A DNA stretch of 64,000 nt from UBA3478 sp038134285 (GCA_038134285.1 JAYPUW010000004.1:124001-188000), one strand, 5' to 3'; shown: positions 33,926-42,696, counted from the first letter of the stretch. Notes: a model not told the origin generated them from the letters alone. Made by a program: numbers and translations.

Positions 33926-34612
33926 CTAAACGCTTAACGATGATTTTCCGCCATCAACGCCTAAAATTTGGCCGGTAATCCAAGAATTCTTTTCGTCTAG
34001 TAAAAAAGATACGGCAGAGGCCAGCTCATCAGCATTTCCAATACGTTTTAAGGGGTGCCTGTCGGCTATCATTTCAACCTTTTTTTCATTATTTAAAAGT
34101 CTTGAGGCAAGTGGTGTGTCTACGATCGAAGGTGCGATTGCATTTACACGAACCTTTGGGGCCAACTCTGCGGCTAAAGCTCTGGTAAACCCTTCAATCG
34201 CCCCTTTTGCAGCTGAGATAGAACTGTGAAAGGGCATACCTGTTTGGACAGCAACCGTTGAAAAGAACACCATGCTACTTTGTTCGCTCATCTGATTTAA
34301 AATGGCTTTGACCGTAGCAACTAATCCAAAGAAATTTAACTCCATTTCTTCTTTAAATTGCTCTAGTTTGAGCATAGAAAGGGGTTTTAGATTAATACTT
34401 CCGGGTAGATAAACAAATTTGTCAATCGTTCCGAGCGCCTGTAATGCCTCAAAATTGGGCTGAAGCACATCGTAGGGAAGGTGCTGAATGTTCGGATGTG
34501 AAAACGTTGGTGCCGTGCGCGACGCAACTGTAATGAGATGTGTTTCACTTAGGTTTTTAATGAGTTCTAGTCCGATTCCTTTAGATCCTCCTATACACAG
34601 TAATTTTTTCAT
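33926..34612 (-). CDS. Short-chain dehydrogenase/reductase
   Basis: Classical SDR of 228 residues. The nucleotide loop is GGSKGIGLEL near 8-17. The catalytic Ser is in FFSTVAVQ, but the following YxxxK is altered: the stretch reads SSISAAKGAIEG, where Tyr is replaced and Lys kept (AAKGA). The C-terminal GQILGVDGG is standard. The lost Tyr leaves activity uncertain. Genes of this type recur beside photolyases and SRPBCC proteins in light-linked groups. It lies two bases after the SRPBCC gene and four before phr. Confidence 0.85.
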   Translation of the reverse strand: MKKLLCIGGSKGIGLELIKNLSETHLITVASRTAPTFSHPNIQHLPYDVLQPNFEALQALGTIDKFVYLPGSINLKPLSMLKLEQFKEEMELNFFGLVATVKAILNQMSEQSSMVFFSTVAVQTGMPFHSSISAAKGAIEGFTRALAAELAPKVRVNAIAPSIVDTPLASRLLNNEKKVEMIADRHPLKRIGNADELASAVSFLLDEKNSWITGQILGVDGGKSSLSV

Positions 34613-34614
34613 AA

Positions 34615-35124
34615 TCAGTCGCTTAACGGTTTTAAGGTGAGTTGGTAATCTAGATGTGTTTCGTTTTGGATGAGTAAATCGAGTTGTTCTTTTCTATAGG
34701 CAAATGCCTTCAAAAGCGCCCTTCGAACATAGAGATTATAGAGTACTGTTCCCAAAAACCCGAAGGGTAATTCGTAGTAAATTTCATCTTCGATAGTACA
34801 TCCCTTGCTTTCTGCATTTTTGACGATCCGATGTTCGTGAATCCAAGAGCTGTAAGGGCCTTTGAGTTGTGTATCACAAAATCTTTGTGGAGGATCAAAT
34901 GCGCTTATTTCACTAACCCACAGGGTCTTGAAGAAGGGTAGTGGTCTTATAGAATAGACTAGAATGCTTCCCATAGACAAAGGTTTGTGAGGATCTCCTA
35001 AGAACTTAAATCTCATTTTAGGAGGAGTCATTCGCTCCAAATTCGTAACATCATTCAAGAAGTCCCACGCCTCTAGTGGTTCAAGACGCGTTTCATGTAC
35101 TACATTAAGTCGAAACCATGGCAT
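34615..35124 (-). CDS. SRPBCC-family (START-like) ligand-binding protein
   Basis: 169 residues in a helix-grip fold, opening with LNVVHETRLEPLEAWDFL. The middle holds EIYYELPFGFLG and the C-terminal helix RRALLKAFAYRKEQLD, as in cyclase/dehydratase-like relatives. No signal peptide is present. It is first in the SRPBCC-SDR-phr run. Its -7 box ends four bases before the ATG, which predicts a transcript with no leader. The ligand is unknown; in related groups such proteins accompany light-induced genes. Confidence 0.83.
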   Translation of the reverse strand: MPWFRLNVVHETRLEPLEAWDFLNDVTNLERMTPPKMRFKFLGDPHKPLSMGSILVYSIRPLPFFKTLWVSEISAFDPPQRFCDTQLKGPYSSWIHEHRIVKNAESKGCTIEDEIYYELPFGFLGTVLYNLYVRRALLKAFAYRKEQLDLLIQNETHLDYQLTLKPLSD

Positions 35125-35128
35125 GACT

Positions 35129-35136
35129 CAAAGATA
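35129..35136 (-). promoter_or_regulatory. -7 box for SRPBCC-SDR-phr, placed for a leaderless transcript
   Basis: TATCTTTG on the minus strand, then AGTC and the ATG. No convincing -33 TTTG is visible at 17-23 bases. The 49-base gap to maf also makes this the likely start of a separate unit. Confidence 0.5.
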
Positions 35137-35173
35137 CATCTTGTTTAACTTTTATATTGAATAATTAAACAAA

Positions 35174-35770
35174 TTAATCTTCAATCCATTCTTTCAAAAG
35201 GGAGTACAAGAGATGGGTAGGAAGTCCCATTACGTTGAAATAAGAGCCCATGAGTTTTTTCACCCCTATAAAACCGATCCAGTCTTGAATGCCATAGGCC
35301 CCTGCCTTATCCATTACTTCGTGGTGTGCAACGTAGTAATGTATTTCTTCTTTGCTTAGCGTTTTAAAACACACTTGGGTGCAATCGACCTCAGAGCACA
35401 TTTGTTTTCGGTCGCTAATGCTTATGGCCGAATACACCTCATGCGTTTTGCCCGATAAAAAGGATAGCATTTCAATGGCCTCTTCAGAAGTCTGGGGTTT
35501 TTCAAGAGATCGATCATCGCACCACACCACAGTATCACTTGTGATCAATAGTTCATTTTTAAGTAGTTCAGGTTGTAGAGCCCTGGCCTTTAGTTCGGCG
35601 AGATAGGTAGCAATAGCTCCCGCCTTTAATTGACTCGGATACGTTTCATCAACGCTACTAGCTCTTTGACTGAAGGTTAAGCCAAGATCTTTTAGAAGGG
35701 CAGCTCTTCGGGGTGAGTTTGAGCCTAGAACTAGTTTGAGCTGTTTATGCGCTAGTTGTTCCGCTATCAT
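35174..35770 (-). CDS. maf: Maf-family nucleotide pyrophosphatase
   Basis: House-cleaning enzyme that hydrolyses non-canonical or modified nucleoside triphosphates such as dTTP/UTP analogues. The 198 residues show the SNSPRRAALL signature near 17-26, DETYPS, ITSDTVVW with the key Asp, and GKTHEVYSAI. The DKAGAYGIQDWIG segment identifies the YhdE-like branch. Its start lies inside the end of the KdsC-like gene (26-base overlap), so translation is coupled. Confidence 0.93.
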   Translation of the reverse strand: MIAEQLAHKQLKLVLGSNSPRRAALLKDLGLTFSQRASSVDETYPSQLKAGAIATYLAELKARALQPELLKNELLITSDTVVWCDDRSLEKPQTSEEAIEMLSFLSGKTHEVYSAISISDRKQMCSEVDCTQVCFKTLSKEEIHYYVAHHEVMDKAGAYGIQDWIGFIGVKKLMGSYFNVMGLPTHLLYSLLKEWIED

Positions 35771-36272
35771 GCTTCCAATCTCCTTTTACCTTCATTACTT
35801 GTTCGATGACTTCCCTGACGCAGCCTTCTCCGCCTTTAAAAGGCGAAACATGGTCTGCAATAGTCCTTATCTCTTGAACTGCATCTGCTGGACAGGTGGC
35901 TAAATGACAATACTGCATGGCGTCTAAATCCGGAATGTCATCACCCATATAAAGGACGTGTTCAGCACTTATATTGTGGGTTTCAAAATGCTCCTTAAGA
36001 ACCTCTAACTTGTGATGTGCTCCGAGGTAAATGGAGTGAATCCCAAGATCTTGCAAACGTGTTTTTACTTGGGTATTGGTTCCGCCAGTAATCACAACGA
36101 CTTCATATCCAGCATTTAGAGCTTGTTTGAGGGCGTATCCATCCTTGACGCTCATCTTGCGCACGAGCTCGCCATTAGAGTCTAAGTATAACGATCCATC
36201 GGTCATTACACCGTCTACGTCGAATACAAAGCAACGAATAACATGTAGCTCTTCTTTAAAGCTCTTTTTCAT
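35745..36272 (-). CDS. kdsC: KdsC-like HAD phosphatase
   Basis: 3-deoxy-D-manno-octulosonate 8-phosphate phosphatase-type HAD protein of 175 residues. The motif I pair is Asp18 and Asp20 in FDVDGVMTDG; VITGGTN holds motif II, and YMGDDIPDLDAM the last motif. No cap domain, as in KdsC tetramers. This supplies Kdo for LPS core; kdsA/kdsB are not here. It overlaps the DUF2520 gene upstream by 17 bases and maf downstream, giving a compact three-gene run. Confidence 0.9.
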   Translation of the reverse strand: MKKSFKEELHVIRCFVFDVDGVMTDGSLYLDSNGELVRKMSVKDGYALKQALNAGYEVVVITGGTNTQVKTRLQDLGIHSIYLGAHHKLEVLKEHFETHNISAEHVLYMGDDIPDLDAMQYCHLATCPADAVQEIRTIADHVSPFKGGEGCVREVIEQVMKVKGDWKHDSGTTSA

Positions 36273-37014
36273 ATAGCTGTTGAATTGAGGTAGTCATTGA
36301 GTTGTATAGTTCAAGCAAATTTAGGTGGTCCTTTAGTAATACTCTATGCTTTTCAAGTGTTTTGAGATCGTTTCTTTTGGCAGGACCTGATTGCGTTTCA
36401 ACAGCACTTGATTGAAGTGTACTGATCAAAGACCCCTTTAACATGGGTTTGATCCATTCGAAATCAAGTCCTTGCTCGCTGCAATACCTTTCGCTCAAAG
36501 CATACATGTGATTACTGAAATTCTGACTAATGACAGCGGCCAAATGCAATTTAGCCCTAGAATCACTTGAGAGAGGAATCACTTTAGACGAGAGCGCTTT
36601 GGCCATCTGTTCAAGTACTGTTTGACTCTCTTCAGAAGTTGCTTCAATAAAAAAGGGAGTGCTTTTTAGCTCGGTCGCGAGGGTCTTATTGAAACTGTTG
36701 AGAGGGTAGAAAACCCCTGAATCTCCGACTGTTCTTTGTATTAAAGGTGTTATACCACTGCAGTGGGCTACTATTCCTTTGAAGCCATTTAAACGTTCGT
36801 ACAGCGCTATAATGTGGTCATCGGGTACTGCCAAAAGGATCAAATCGCTTTGTAAGACCTTCTCCCACTGTGTGATCCAATACCTTCCGAAGTGAGTTGC
36901 ATCATCTTTATTTCTGCCGAAAACACCTTGAAAGGCTATAGAGGGCAGTGAACTCATGGCCGAAAAGAGGCTTCTAGAAAGTGCACCTGAACCAATTATA
37001 GAGACTGAGATCAT
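36256..37014 (-). CDS. Rossmann-fold protein with C-terminal DUF2520
   Basis: 252 residues. SIIGSGALSRSLF at the start is a dinucleotide-binding loop, followed by LLAVPDDHI as in F420/NADP-like reductases. The C-terminal half (from about 125) is DUF2520: PFFIEATSEES, then LHLAAVISQNFSNHMYAL. The family is near the ketopantoate reductase and pyrroline-5-carboxylate reductase folds but no substrate is assigned. It is first of a run with kdsC and maf, and divergent from ccsBA. Confidence 0.82.
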   Translation of the reverse strand: MISVSIIGSGALSRSLFSAMSSLPSIAFQGVFGRNKDDATHFGRYWITQWEKVLQSDLILLAVPDDHIIALYERLNGFKGIVAHCSGITPLIQRTVGDSGVFYPLNSFNKTLATELKSTPFFIEATSEESQTVLEQMAKALSSKVIPLSSDSRAKLHLAAVISQNFSNHMYALSERYCSEQGLDFEWIKPMLKGSLISTLQSSAVETQSGPAKRNDLKTLEKHRVLLKDHLNLLELYNSMTTSIQQLYEKEL

Positions 37015-37060
37015 AAGAACAATTGACCCTCGAAACTAGTGTTTTTAGGTCAAAAGGTGA

Positions 37061-37068
37061 TAATTTTG
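37061..37068 (+). promoter_or_regulatory. -7 box for ccsBA
   Basis: TAATTTTG, 19 bases before the ATG, with a T-rich stretch (GTTTTTAG) 16-20 bases upstream that may serve as the -33 element. Confidence 0.5.
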
Positions 37069-37087
37069 CTAGCCAAAGAATCGGTGC

Positions 37088-40000
37088 ATGCGTTCGTTCT
37101 CGCTTTTAAAATTTCTTGTTTCAACACGTTTAATGGCTGTTCTCTTTATTGCTTTTGCCCTAGCAATGGCAGTGGGAACCTTTATGGAGAGCATGTACTC
37201 GACCGCCACCGCGCGTATCTACATTTACAACGCGCGTTGGTTTGAGTTAATGATGTTGTTGTTTGTGATCAACTTTATCGGAAACATCAATAGATATAAG
37301 CTATGGAAGTTGAGTAAATGGCCCCTTTTAGCGTTACACTTATCGTGGATTTTAATCATTCTTGGGGCAGTTGTTACGCGTTATGTCAGCTTTGAAGGTA
37401 TGATGCCAATTGCTGAGGGCGAAGCTTCTTCGAGTTTCTATTCTGATAAGACCTTTCTTACGGCCTACATCGATGGAGATTTAGAGGGGTCTCGTAAGCG
37501 AAAAGTGCTCGAAGACGCCATGATTTTTAGTGCTGAAGGACGCAAGTCATCCCTTCCTTGGTCTACCAAGTTCGGAAGTACTCCAGTTGAAATCAAGTAT
37601 GTTGATTTCATACCAAATGCGGTTGAAGGGGTGGTTGAAGATACTGCTGCTCCATACATTTTAAAGATTGTTGAATCAGGTGAAGGAGCAAGGCACGACC
37701 ATTTCATTCAAGAAGGTGAGGTGGCCAATATCCACAATGTCTTGTTCTCGTTCAATCAGCCTACGCCAGGCGCCATTGAGATTAGCTTCGACGGTAATAC
37801 TTATGGGATTAAATCGCCTTTTGACGCGCAGTTTATGCGCATGGCGGATCAATTTCAAGGACAGCTAAAGGCAGAAGAGCATAACGAGTTACTTCTAAGA
37901 TCGCTCTATACTATCGGTGAATTTGGTTTTGTGATCCCAGACCCTGCAATTCGCGGAATGGTTGATGTAGTAGAGGCGGATAAAGACAGTGTTGAAGAAA
38001 CAAAAGAAGCTCTAGTAATAGAACTGGATGTTGCTGGAAACTCAAAGAGAGTGACCTTGATGGGAGGGCAGGGATACACCGACTTTCAGCCTTCATTTGA
38101 ATGGGAAGGTTTAACGTTTACCATGCGATACGGTTCGAAAGAATACGAACTGCCTTTTGCTATCAAGTTGAAAGATTTTATCGCAGAAAAATATCCGGGA
38201 ACAGAAGCGAATTACGCTTCGTTTATGAGTAGAATCGAAGTAAAAGATGACCCTTCATTTGATTACGATATCTACATGAACCACGTACTTGACCACAAAG
38301 GCTATCGCTTTTTTCAATCGAGTTTCTTTCCGGATGAATCTGGTACGGTACTTTCAGTGAATCACGATCAATGGGGAACTTGGATCACTTACATTGGTTA
38401 CTTCTTGTTGTATGCCGGTCTCATGGGCCTCATTTTCTTCGGTGACACGCGGTTTAAAGTTTTGGCAAAGTCCTTAAAGAAATTAAATCAAAAGAAGTCT
38501 GCACTGCTAACGGTTATTTTTCTGGGATTCGGATTAAGCTCTTGGGGACAAGAAAATCAACTATCGAGTCAGGAGGTCGTTGATTCATTGATCCTTTCTA
38601 ATGTGGTTTCACAGGAGCACGCGTCGAAGTTCGCTTCACTGGTTATTCAAGACGATAACGGTCGGATGAAACCCGTACATACCTTTGCTTCTGAACTTTT
38701 GCGAAAAATAAGCCTAAGGGATTCATATAAGGGGCTTAGCGCAGAGCAGGTATTTCTTTCGATGATGCTCTATCCTGGCCTTTGGTACAATACCGAGTTT
38801 ATTGTGTTAGATAAGAAGGCTCAGAATGACAGTATTCGCTCTATAATTGGTGTCCCAAAAGCAAAGCGCTATGTCAAGGTGACCGACTTTTTTGATGAAG
38901 AAGGAAACAATAAACTGCGGCCTTACCTCGTTGAAGCCTTTGCTACCAATACTCCAAATAAATTTCAGCAGGATTTTAAGGATGCCTCTAACAGATTGGC
39001 TTTGCTCAATCGTGCTTTGAGTGGAGAAATCCTTCGCATTTTTCCGGTCCCTACAGATGAAAACAATAAGTGGACTTCTGCTTTAGAATATCGCTCAGGC
39101 GTGGTTCAGCTTAATGACACCCTGTACGGAAGCTTTGTGGCCAATTCAATACCGCTCTATCTTCAGTACGTTGATGGAGGGGTGGAAGAAGGGGATTATC
39201 AGAAAGCAGATCAGCTATTAGAGAGTTTGAAAAAGAGCCAACGTCAGTTGGGCTTTGAAGTGATTCCTGTGGAATCAAAAATTCAAACCGAGATACGCTA
39301 TAACCGCTGGGATATATTCAATAGACTCTACAAATATTATTCGCTTTTTGGAGTGGTGTTGTTTTTCATTGTGGTGGCACGTATCTACAAAGAACGTAAG
39401 GCTTTAAGGGTGACGGTTAGTTTTTTTAAAATAACCATTTACGTCTTGTTTTTATTGCATACACTCGGACTAGGGGTGCGATGGTATATCAGTGGCCACG
39501 CTCCTTGGAGCGATGCCTACGAAAGCATATTGTATGTCTCATGGGCTACACTAGGAATTGGATTGTGGTTAGGTAAAAAAAGTGACTTCACTATTGCTTC
39601 AAGCGCCTTTGTAAGCGCCATGTTACTCTGGATCGCACATCAAAACTGGGTGGATCCTGCAGTAGCCAACCTTCAACCTGTTCTGGATAGTTATTGGTTA
39701 ATGATTCACGTTGCGGTCATTGTGGGCTCTTATGGACCCTTAACGGTGGGAATGATTTTAGGGGTGGTAACCCTGATTCTTATGCTACTGAGCAACGCCT
39801 CTAATAAAGAACGTGTGAAGCTGTCGATTAAAGAATTGACGGTCATTAATGAGCTTTCACTCACCATTGGGCTCATCATGCTCACCATCGGAAACTTCTT
39901 GGGAGGTCAATGGGCCAATGAATCTTGGGGACGGTATTGGGGATGGGATCCTAAAGAAACCTGGGCTTTAATTTCTATTTTGGTGTATGCCTTTGTGCTT

Positions 40001-40240
40001 CATATGAGACTTGTTCCTGGTCTTAAAGGAATATGGGCCTTTAATTTCACAAGTGTAGTGGCATTCTCAAGTATTATGATGACGTACTTTGGAGTAAACT
40101 TTTATTTAGTTGGATTACATAGCTATGCCTCTGGTGATCAGGTAATCACACCTTCGTTCATCTATTACACCGCAGCTGGAGTACTTCTTTTAGGGATTCT
40201 TAGCTTTGTTAAATACAAACGGATCTATGGAACAGCTTAA
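37088..40240 (+). CDS. ccsBA: Fused cytochrome c biogenesis protein CcsB-CcsA (system II)
   Basis: Inner-membrane haem exporter and cytochrome c haem lyase. The 1050 residues hold a ResB/CcsB N-terminal part with membrane segments near 15-33, 50-68, 78-98 and 430-450 and a large periplasmic loop. The CcsA part follows, with eight or so segments from about 750. The tryptophan-rich WWD haem-binding motif, WGRYWGWDPKETW, lies at 947-959. A region near 470-750 is a long soluble insert typical of Bacteroidota fusions. It allows attachment of haem to CxxCH apoproteins. bshB1 starts within its last codons. Confidence 0.92.
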   Translation: MRSFSLLKFLVSTRLMAVLFIAFALAMAVGTFMESMYSTATARIYIYNARWFELMMLLFVINFIGNINRYKLWKLSKWPLLALHLSWILIILGAVVTRYVSFEGMMPIAEGEASSSFYSDKTFLTAYIDGDLEGSRKRKVLEDAMIFSAEGRKSSLPWSTKFGSTPVEIKYVDFIPNAVEGVVEDTAAPYILKIVESGEGARHDHFIQEGEVANIHNVLFSFNQPTPGAIEISFDGNTYGIKSPFDAQFMRMADQFQGQLKAEEHNELLLRSLYTIGEFGFVIPDPAIRGMVDVVEADKDSVEETKEALVIELDVAGNSKRVTLMGGQGYTDFQPSFEWEGLTFTMRYGSKEYELPFAIKLKDFIAEKYPGTEANYASFMSRIEVKDDPSFDYDIYMNHVLDHKGYRFFQSSFFPDESGTVLSVNHDQWGTWITYIGYFLLYAGLMGLIFFGDTRFKVLAKSLKKLNQKKSALLTVIFLGFGLSSWGQENQLSSQEVVDSLILSNVVSQEHASKFASLVIQDDNGRMKPVHTFASELLRKISLRDSYKGLSAEQVFLSMMLYPGLWYNTEFIVLDKKAQNDSIRSIIGVPKAKRYVKVTDFFDEEGNNKLRPYLVEAFATNTPNKFQQDFKDASNRLALLNRALSGEILRIFPVPTDENNKWTSALEYRSGVVQLNDTLYGSFVANSIPLYLQYVDGGVEEGDYQKADQLLESLKKSQRQLGFEVIPVESKIQTEIRYNRWDIFNRLYKYYSLFGVVLFFIVVARIYKERKALRVTVSFFKITIYVLFLLHTLGLGVRWYISGHAPWSDAYESILYVSWATLGIGLWLGKKSDFTIASSAFVSAMLLWIAHQNWVDPAVANLQPVLDSYWLMIHVAVIVGSYGPLTVGMILGVVTLILMLLSNASNKERVKLSIKELTVINELSLTIGLIMLTIGNFLGGQWANESWGRYWGWDPKETWALISILVYAFVLHMRLVPGLKGIWAFNFTSVVAFSSIMMTYFGVNFYLVGLHSYASGDQVITPSFIYYTAAGVLLLGILSFVKYKRIYGTA

Positions 40241-40955
40241 ACTGGATATTTTAGTACTTGCGGCTCATCCTGACGATGCTGAGTTGGGAGCGGGAGCAAC
40301 CATTGCTAAAGAGGTGAGCTTAGGAAAGAAAGTAGGTATAATCGATTTTACACGCGGCGAACTAGGAACGAGGGGTACGGTAGAGACTCGTGACAAAGAA
40401 AGTGCCATTGCAGCCGAGATTTTGGGCGTTTCTGTTCGAGAGAATATGAACTTCAGAGATGGTTTTTTTGTCAATGATGAGCACCATCAGTTAGCCGTTA
40501 TACAGAAAATAAGAAAGTACCGCCCAGAAATTGTTATTTGCAATGCCGTTTCAGATCGGCATATCGATCACGCTAAGGGAAGTAAATTGGCAAGTGATGC
40601 TTGTTTTTTGAGCGGACTTATTAAAATTGAAACGACAGACGAAAATGGTAAATCCCAGTCGGCTTGGCGCCCTAGTGCTGTATATCACATGATACAGTGG
40701 GTAGATTTAGAACCGGATTTTGTCGTTGATGTATCTCAGCATATCGATCAAAAGTTTGAGGCGATCAAGGCTTACGCGACTCAATTCTACGACCCTAAAA
40801 GTGATGAGCCAGAAACTCCAATTAGCTCCCAAAACTTTTTAGAATCTGTACGTTATCGCGCGCAAAATCTAGGAAGGCTTACAGGGGTGGCTTTCGGTGA
40901 AGGTTTTACCGTAGAGCGTTATCCGTTAATTGATCGTTTGGATGCACTAAAATAA
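40227..40955 (+). CDS. bshB1: N-acetylglucosaminyl-L-malate deacetylase (bacillithiol step 2)
   Basis: Zinc LmbE-type deacetylase that removes acetyl from GlcNAc-malate. AAHPDDAELGAGATI contains the metal-binding HPDD. TRGELGTRGTVETRDKES and SDRHIDHAKG add the remaining residues of BshB1. The ATG at 40227 overlaps the ccsBA stop by 14 bases and gives 242 residues. A TTG seven codons earlier adds an unrelated lead. It is a partner of bshA. Following it is a 9-bp inverted repeat, then tRNA-His. Confidence 0.93.
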   Translation: MEQLKLDILVLAAHPDDAELGAGATIAKEVSLGKKVGIIDFTRGELGTRGTVETRDKESAIAAEILGVSVRENMNFRDGFFVNDEHHQLAVIQKIRKYRPEIVICNAVSDRHIDHAKGSKLASDACFLSGLIKIETTDENGKSQSAWRPSAVYHMIQWVDLEPDFVVDVSQHIDQKFEAIKAYATQFYDPKSDEPETPISSQNFLESVRYRAQNLGRLTGVAFGEGFTVERYPLIDRLDALK

Positions 40956-40962
40956 GTGTAGT

Positions 40963-40990
40963 CGATTGTTTTGATATTGATAAACAATCG
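40963..40990. repeat. 9-bp inverted repeat after bshB1
   Basis: CGATTGTTT and AAACAATCG with a ten-base spacer, seven bases after the bshB1 stop. There is no T run after it on the plus strand, so it is at best a weak terminator. It also covers the upstream part of the tRNA-His promoter (its TTG begins at 40977). Confidence 0.5.
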
Positions 40991-40999
40991 AAAATGAAC

Positions 41000-41007
41000 T
41001 ACATTTG
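41000..41007 (+). promoter_or_regulatory. Promoter of tRNA-His
   Basis: TACATTTG with a TTG 20 bases upstream (40977-40979), the fullest match to the Bacteroidota -33/-7 form in this window. The tRNA begins 15 bases after the box. Confidence 0.65.
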
Positions 41008-41022
41008 CCAACCAATTTAAAT

Positions 41023-41097
41023 GGTGGTTGTAGCTCAGTTGGTTAGAGCGCTAGATTGTGGTTCTAGAGGTCGCCGGTTCGAGCCCGGTCTTCCACC
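41023..41097 (+). tRNA. tRNA-His (anticodon GTG)
   Basis: Cloverleaf with the extra G at -1 opposite C73, as histidine tRNAs need. The anticodon loop is TTGTGGT on a CTAGA/TCTAG stem, the D-arm GCTC/GAGC, and the T-arm GCCGG/CCGGT. The acceptor arm GTGGTTG against CTTCCAC pairs except at two successive places, where U5-U68 and U6-U67 face each other. CCA is not encoded beyond a CA. A terminator follows at once. Confidence 0.93.
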
Positions 41098-41100
41098 CAA

Positions 41101-41123
41101 AAAAGCCCGCATTGCGGGCTTTT
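41101..41123. terminator. Bidirectional terminator between tRNA-His and the M28 peptidase
   Basis: AAAAGCCCGC and GCGGGCTTTT around ATT, a ten-bp perfect stem with T on both exits. It serves the tRNA (plus) and the convergent peptidase gene (minus). Confidence 0.92.
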
Positions 41124-41145
41124 TTTATTCTCTACGCGTTATTTG

Positions 41146-42696
41146 TTATTCTTTAGGCGCTTTATCTACGATGGGCCTATTCTCTCGATTTGCCACCTCT
41201 AGAAGGGTGTGAAAAACCAGGCGAGTTCTATTCTCTAATAAATCGTAATTTATTTTATCTGGTGTATCGGTATGAGCATGATAGTCGTCATGGGTACCAT
41301 TGAAATAAAAGATGATCGGAATGTTGTTCTTGGCAAAATTGTAATGATCTGAACGGTAATAAAAGCGATTAGGATCGTTCTCGTCGTTATAGGTGTAATC
41401 TAATTCGATCTGGGTAAACTTCTCGTTTACAGCCTCTGACAATTCGTGCAGTTCAGTGCTTAATTTATCCGACCCTATGAGGTAGATGTAATTTCTATCG
41501 CCTTCTCTCTTGGGATCTATACGGCCAATCATATCGATATTCAAATTGGTTACGGTTTTAGCAAGGGGATATAAAGGTTCGCGATCTGCATAATATTCAG
41601 ATCCTAGCAGGCCTTTTTCTTCTCCAGTGACATGAAGAAACACCACTGATCTCCTTGGACCTTTTCCCTCTTTTTTCGCTACAAGAAGTGCATCTGCGAG
41701 TTCTAGCATGGCTACCGTTCCTGATCCATCGTCATCGGCACCGTTGTTAATGCGTCCTTCGGCATCAATTCCGATATGGTCTAAATGAGAAGATACAATG
41801 ACATATTCATCGGGTTTTTCAATTCCTTCAATGATTGCAGCCACATTTTCGGTGTCTACCACTTCTGATCCTCCATCGATAGCAATGGTAATAGTTTGGT
41901 CTAATGCGGCGGGCTCAGGAGATGATCCAATGATGGCTGAGGCTTTTTCTGGGTGCATGATGGCTGAGAAAAGCGTCTCTTCTTCGCTAAGTCTCATTTG
42001 TCCACTGTTATTGCGCTTCATGTAGGCATAATAACGTGCATATCGCTCAAAATTTGTGGCGTCAACGAAGATCAATCCAACTGCTCCGTGCTTTTTTGCA
42101 GCCTCTACTCTCTTGGGTAGCGCCTCAGAGGTATTGCTCCATTTCGAATACTCAGACGTTTGAGTAAGCAGATAAGTTCCATCTTCGTTTATGGGCTCAC
42201 CGGCTATTGCGATTACAACCTTTCCGGTTACATCTAAGTCCGTGTAATTGGAGTAGGCCTCAGTGTCAATCCCGTAACCGACATATACTATTGCAAAGCT
42301 TCCGTTGGCGGCAGAAAAAGTGACAAAATCTTCACCTATAGTAAAGGCCTGGTCTCCGATAGTGAGAGACCCTTCAGGGGCTGTGGTATAGGTGACTGGT
42401 ACTTTTTGAATATAGTTTTCGGTGCCTTGAGCCATAGCAATGCCCAATGAGTCGTAAAATGAAGTGAGATAAGCTACCGCCTTTTTTTGACCAGGTGTTC
42501 CGGTTTCTCTGCCTTCAAATGCGTCAGAAGCATAGGTATAGAGATGGGTTTTTAAATCTTCTTCGGTGATGCGAGAAGCAAGGTCAGCTTGTTCTTGATC
42601 AGAAGGTAAAAGAACAACGGCAGTCTTCTCAGGTGTTGTTTGACAAGAGAAGAGAATAGCGCTAACAAAAATGAGCGCAACAACAGCTTTTTTCAT
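41146..42696 (-). CDS. M28-family zinc metallopeptidase lipoprotein
   Basis: 516 residues. A lipoprotein signal ends in LFSC with Cys18 to be lipidated, followed by QTTPEK. The metal ligands of M28 peptidases appear in order: VSSHLDHIG (His, Asp), GADDDGSGT (bridging Asp), EEKGLLGS (catalytic and metal Glu), NIDMIGR (Asp) and SDHYNFA (His). A PA (protease-associated) insert lies at about 125-260. It probably digests peptides at the cell surface or periplasm. It is divergent from the secreted unknown gene. Confidence 0.9.
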   Translation of the reverse strand: MKKAVVALIFVSAILFSCQTTPEKTAVVLLPSDQEQADLASRITEEDLKTHLYTYASDAFEGRETGTPGQKKAVAYLTSFYDSLGIAMAQGTENYIQKVPVTYTTAPEGSLTIGDQAFTIGEDFVTFSAANGSFAIVYVGYGIDTEAYSNYTDLDVTGKVVIAIAGEPINEDGTYLLTQTSEYSKWSNTSEALPKRVEAAKKHGAVGLIFVDATNFERYARYYAYMKRNNSGQMRLSEEETLFSAIMHPEKASAIIGSSPEPAALDQTITIAIDGGSEVVDTENVAAIIEGIEKPDEYVIVSSHLDHIGIDAEGRINNGADDDGSGTVAMLELADALLVAKKEGKGPRRSVVFLHVTGEEKGLLGSEYYADREPLYPLAKTVTNLNIDMIGRIDPKREGDRNYIYLIGSDKLSTELHELSEAVNEKFTQIELDYTYNDENDPNRFYYRSDHYNFAKNNIPIIFYFNGTHDDYHAHTDTPDKINYDLLENRTRLVFHTLLEVANRENRPIVDKAPKE

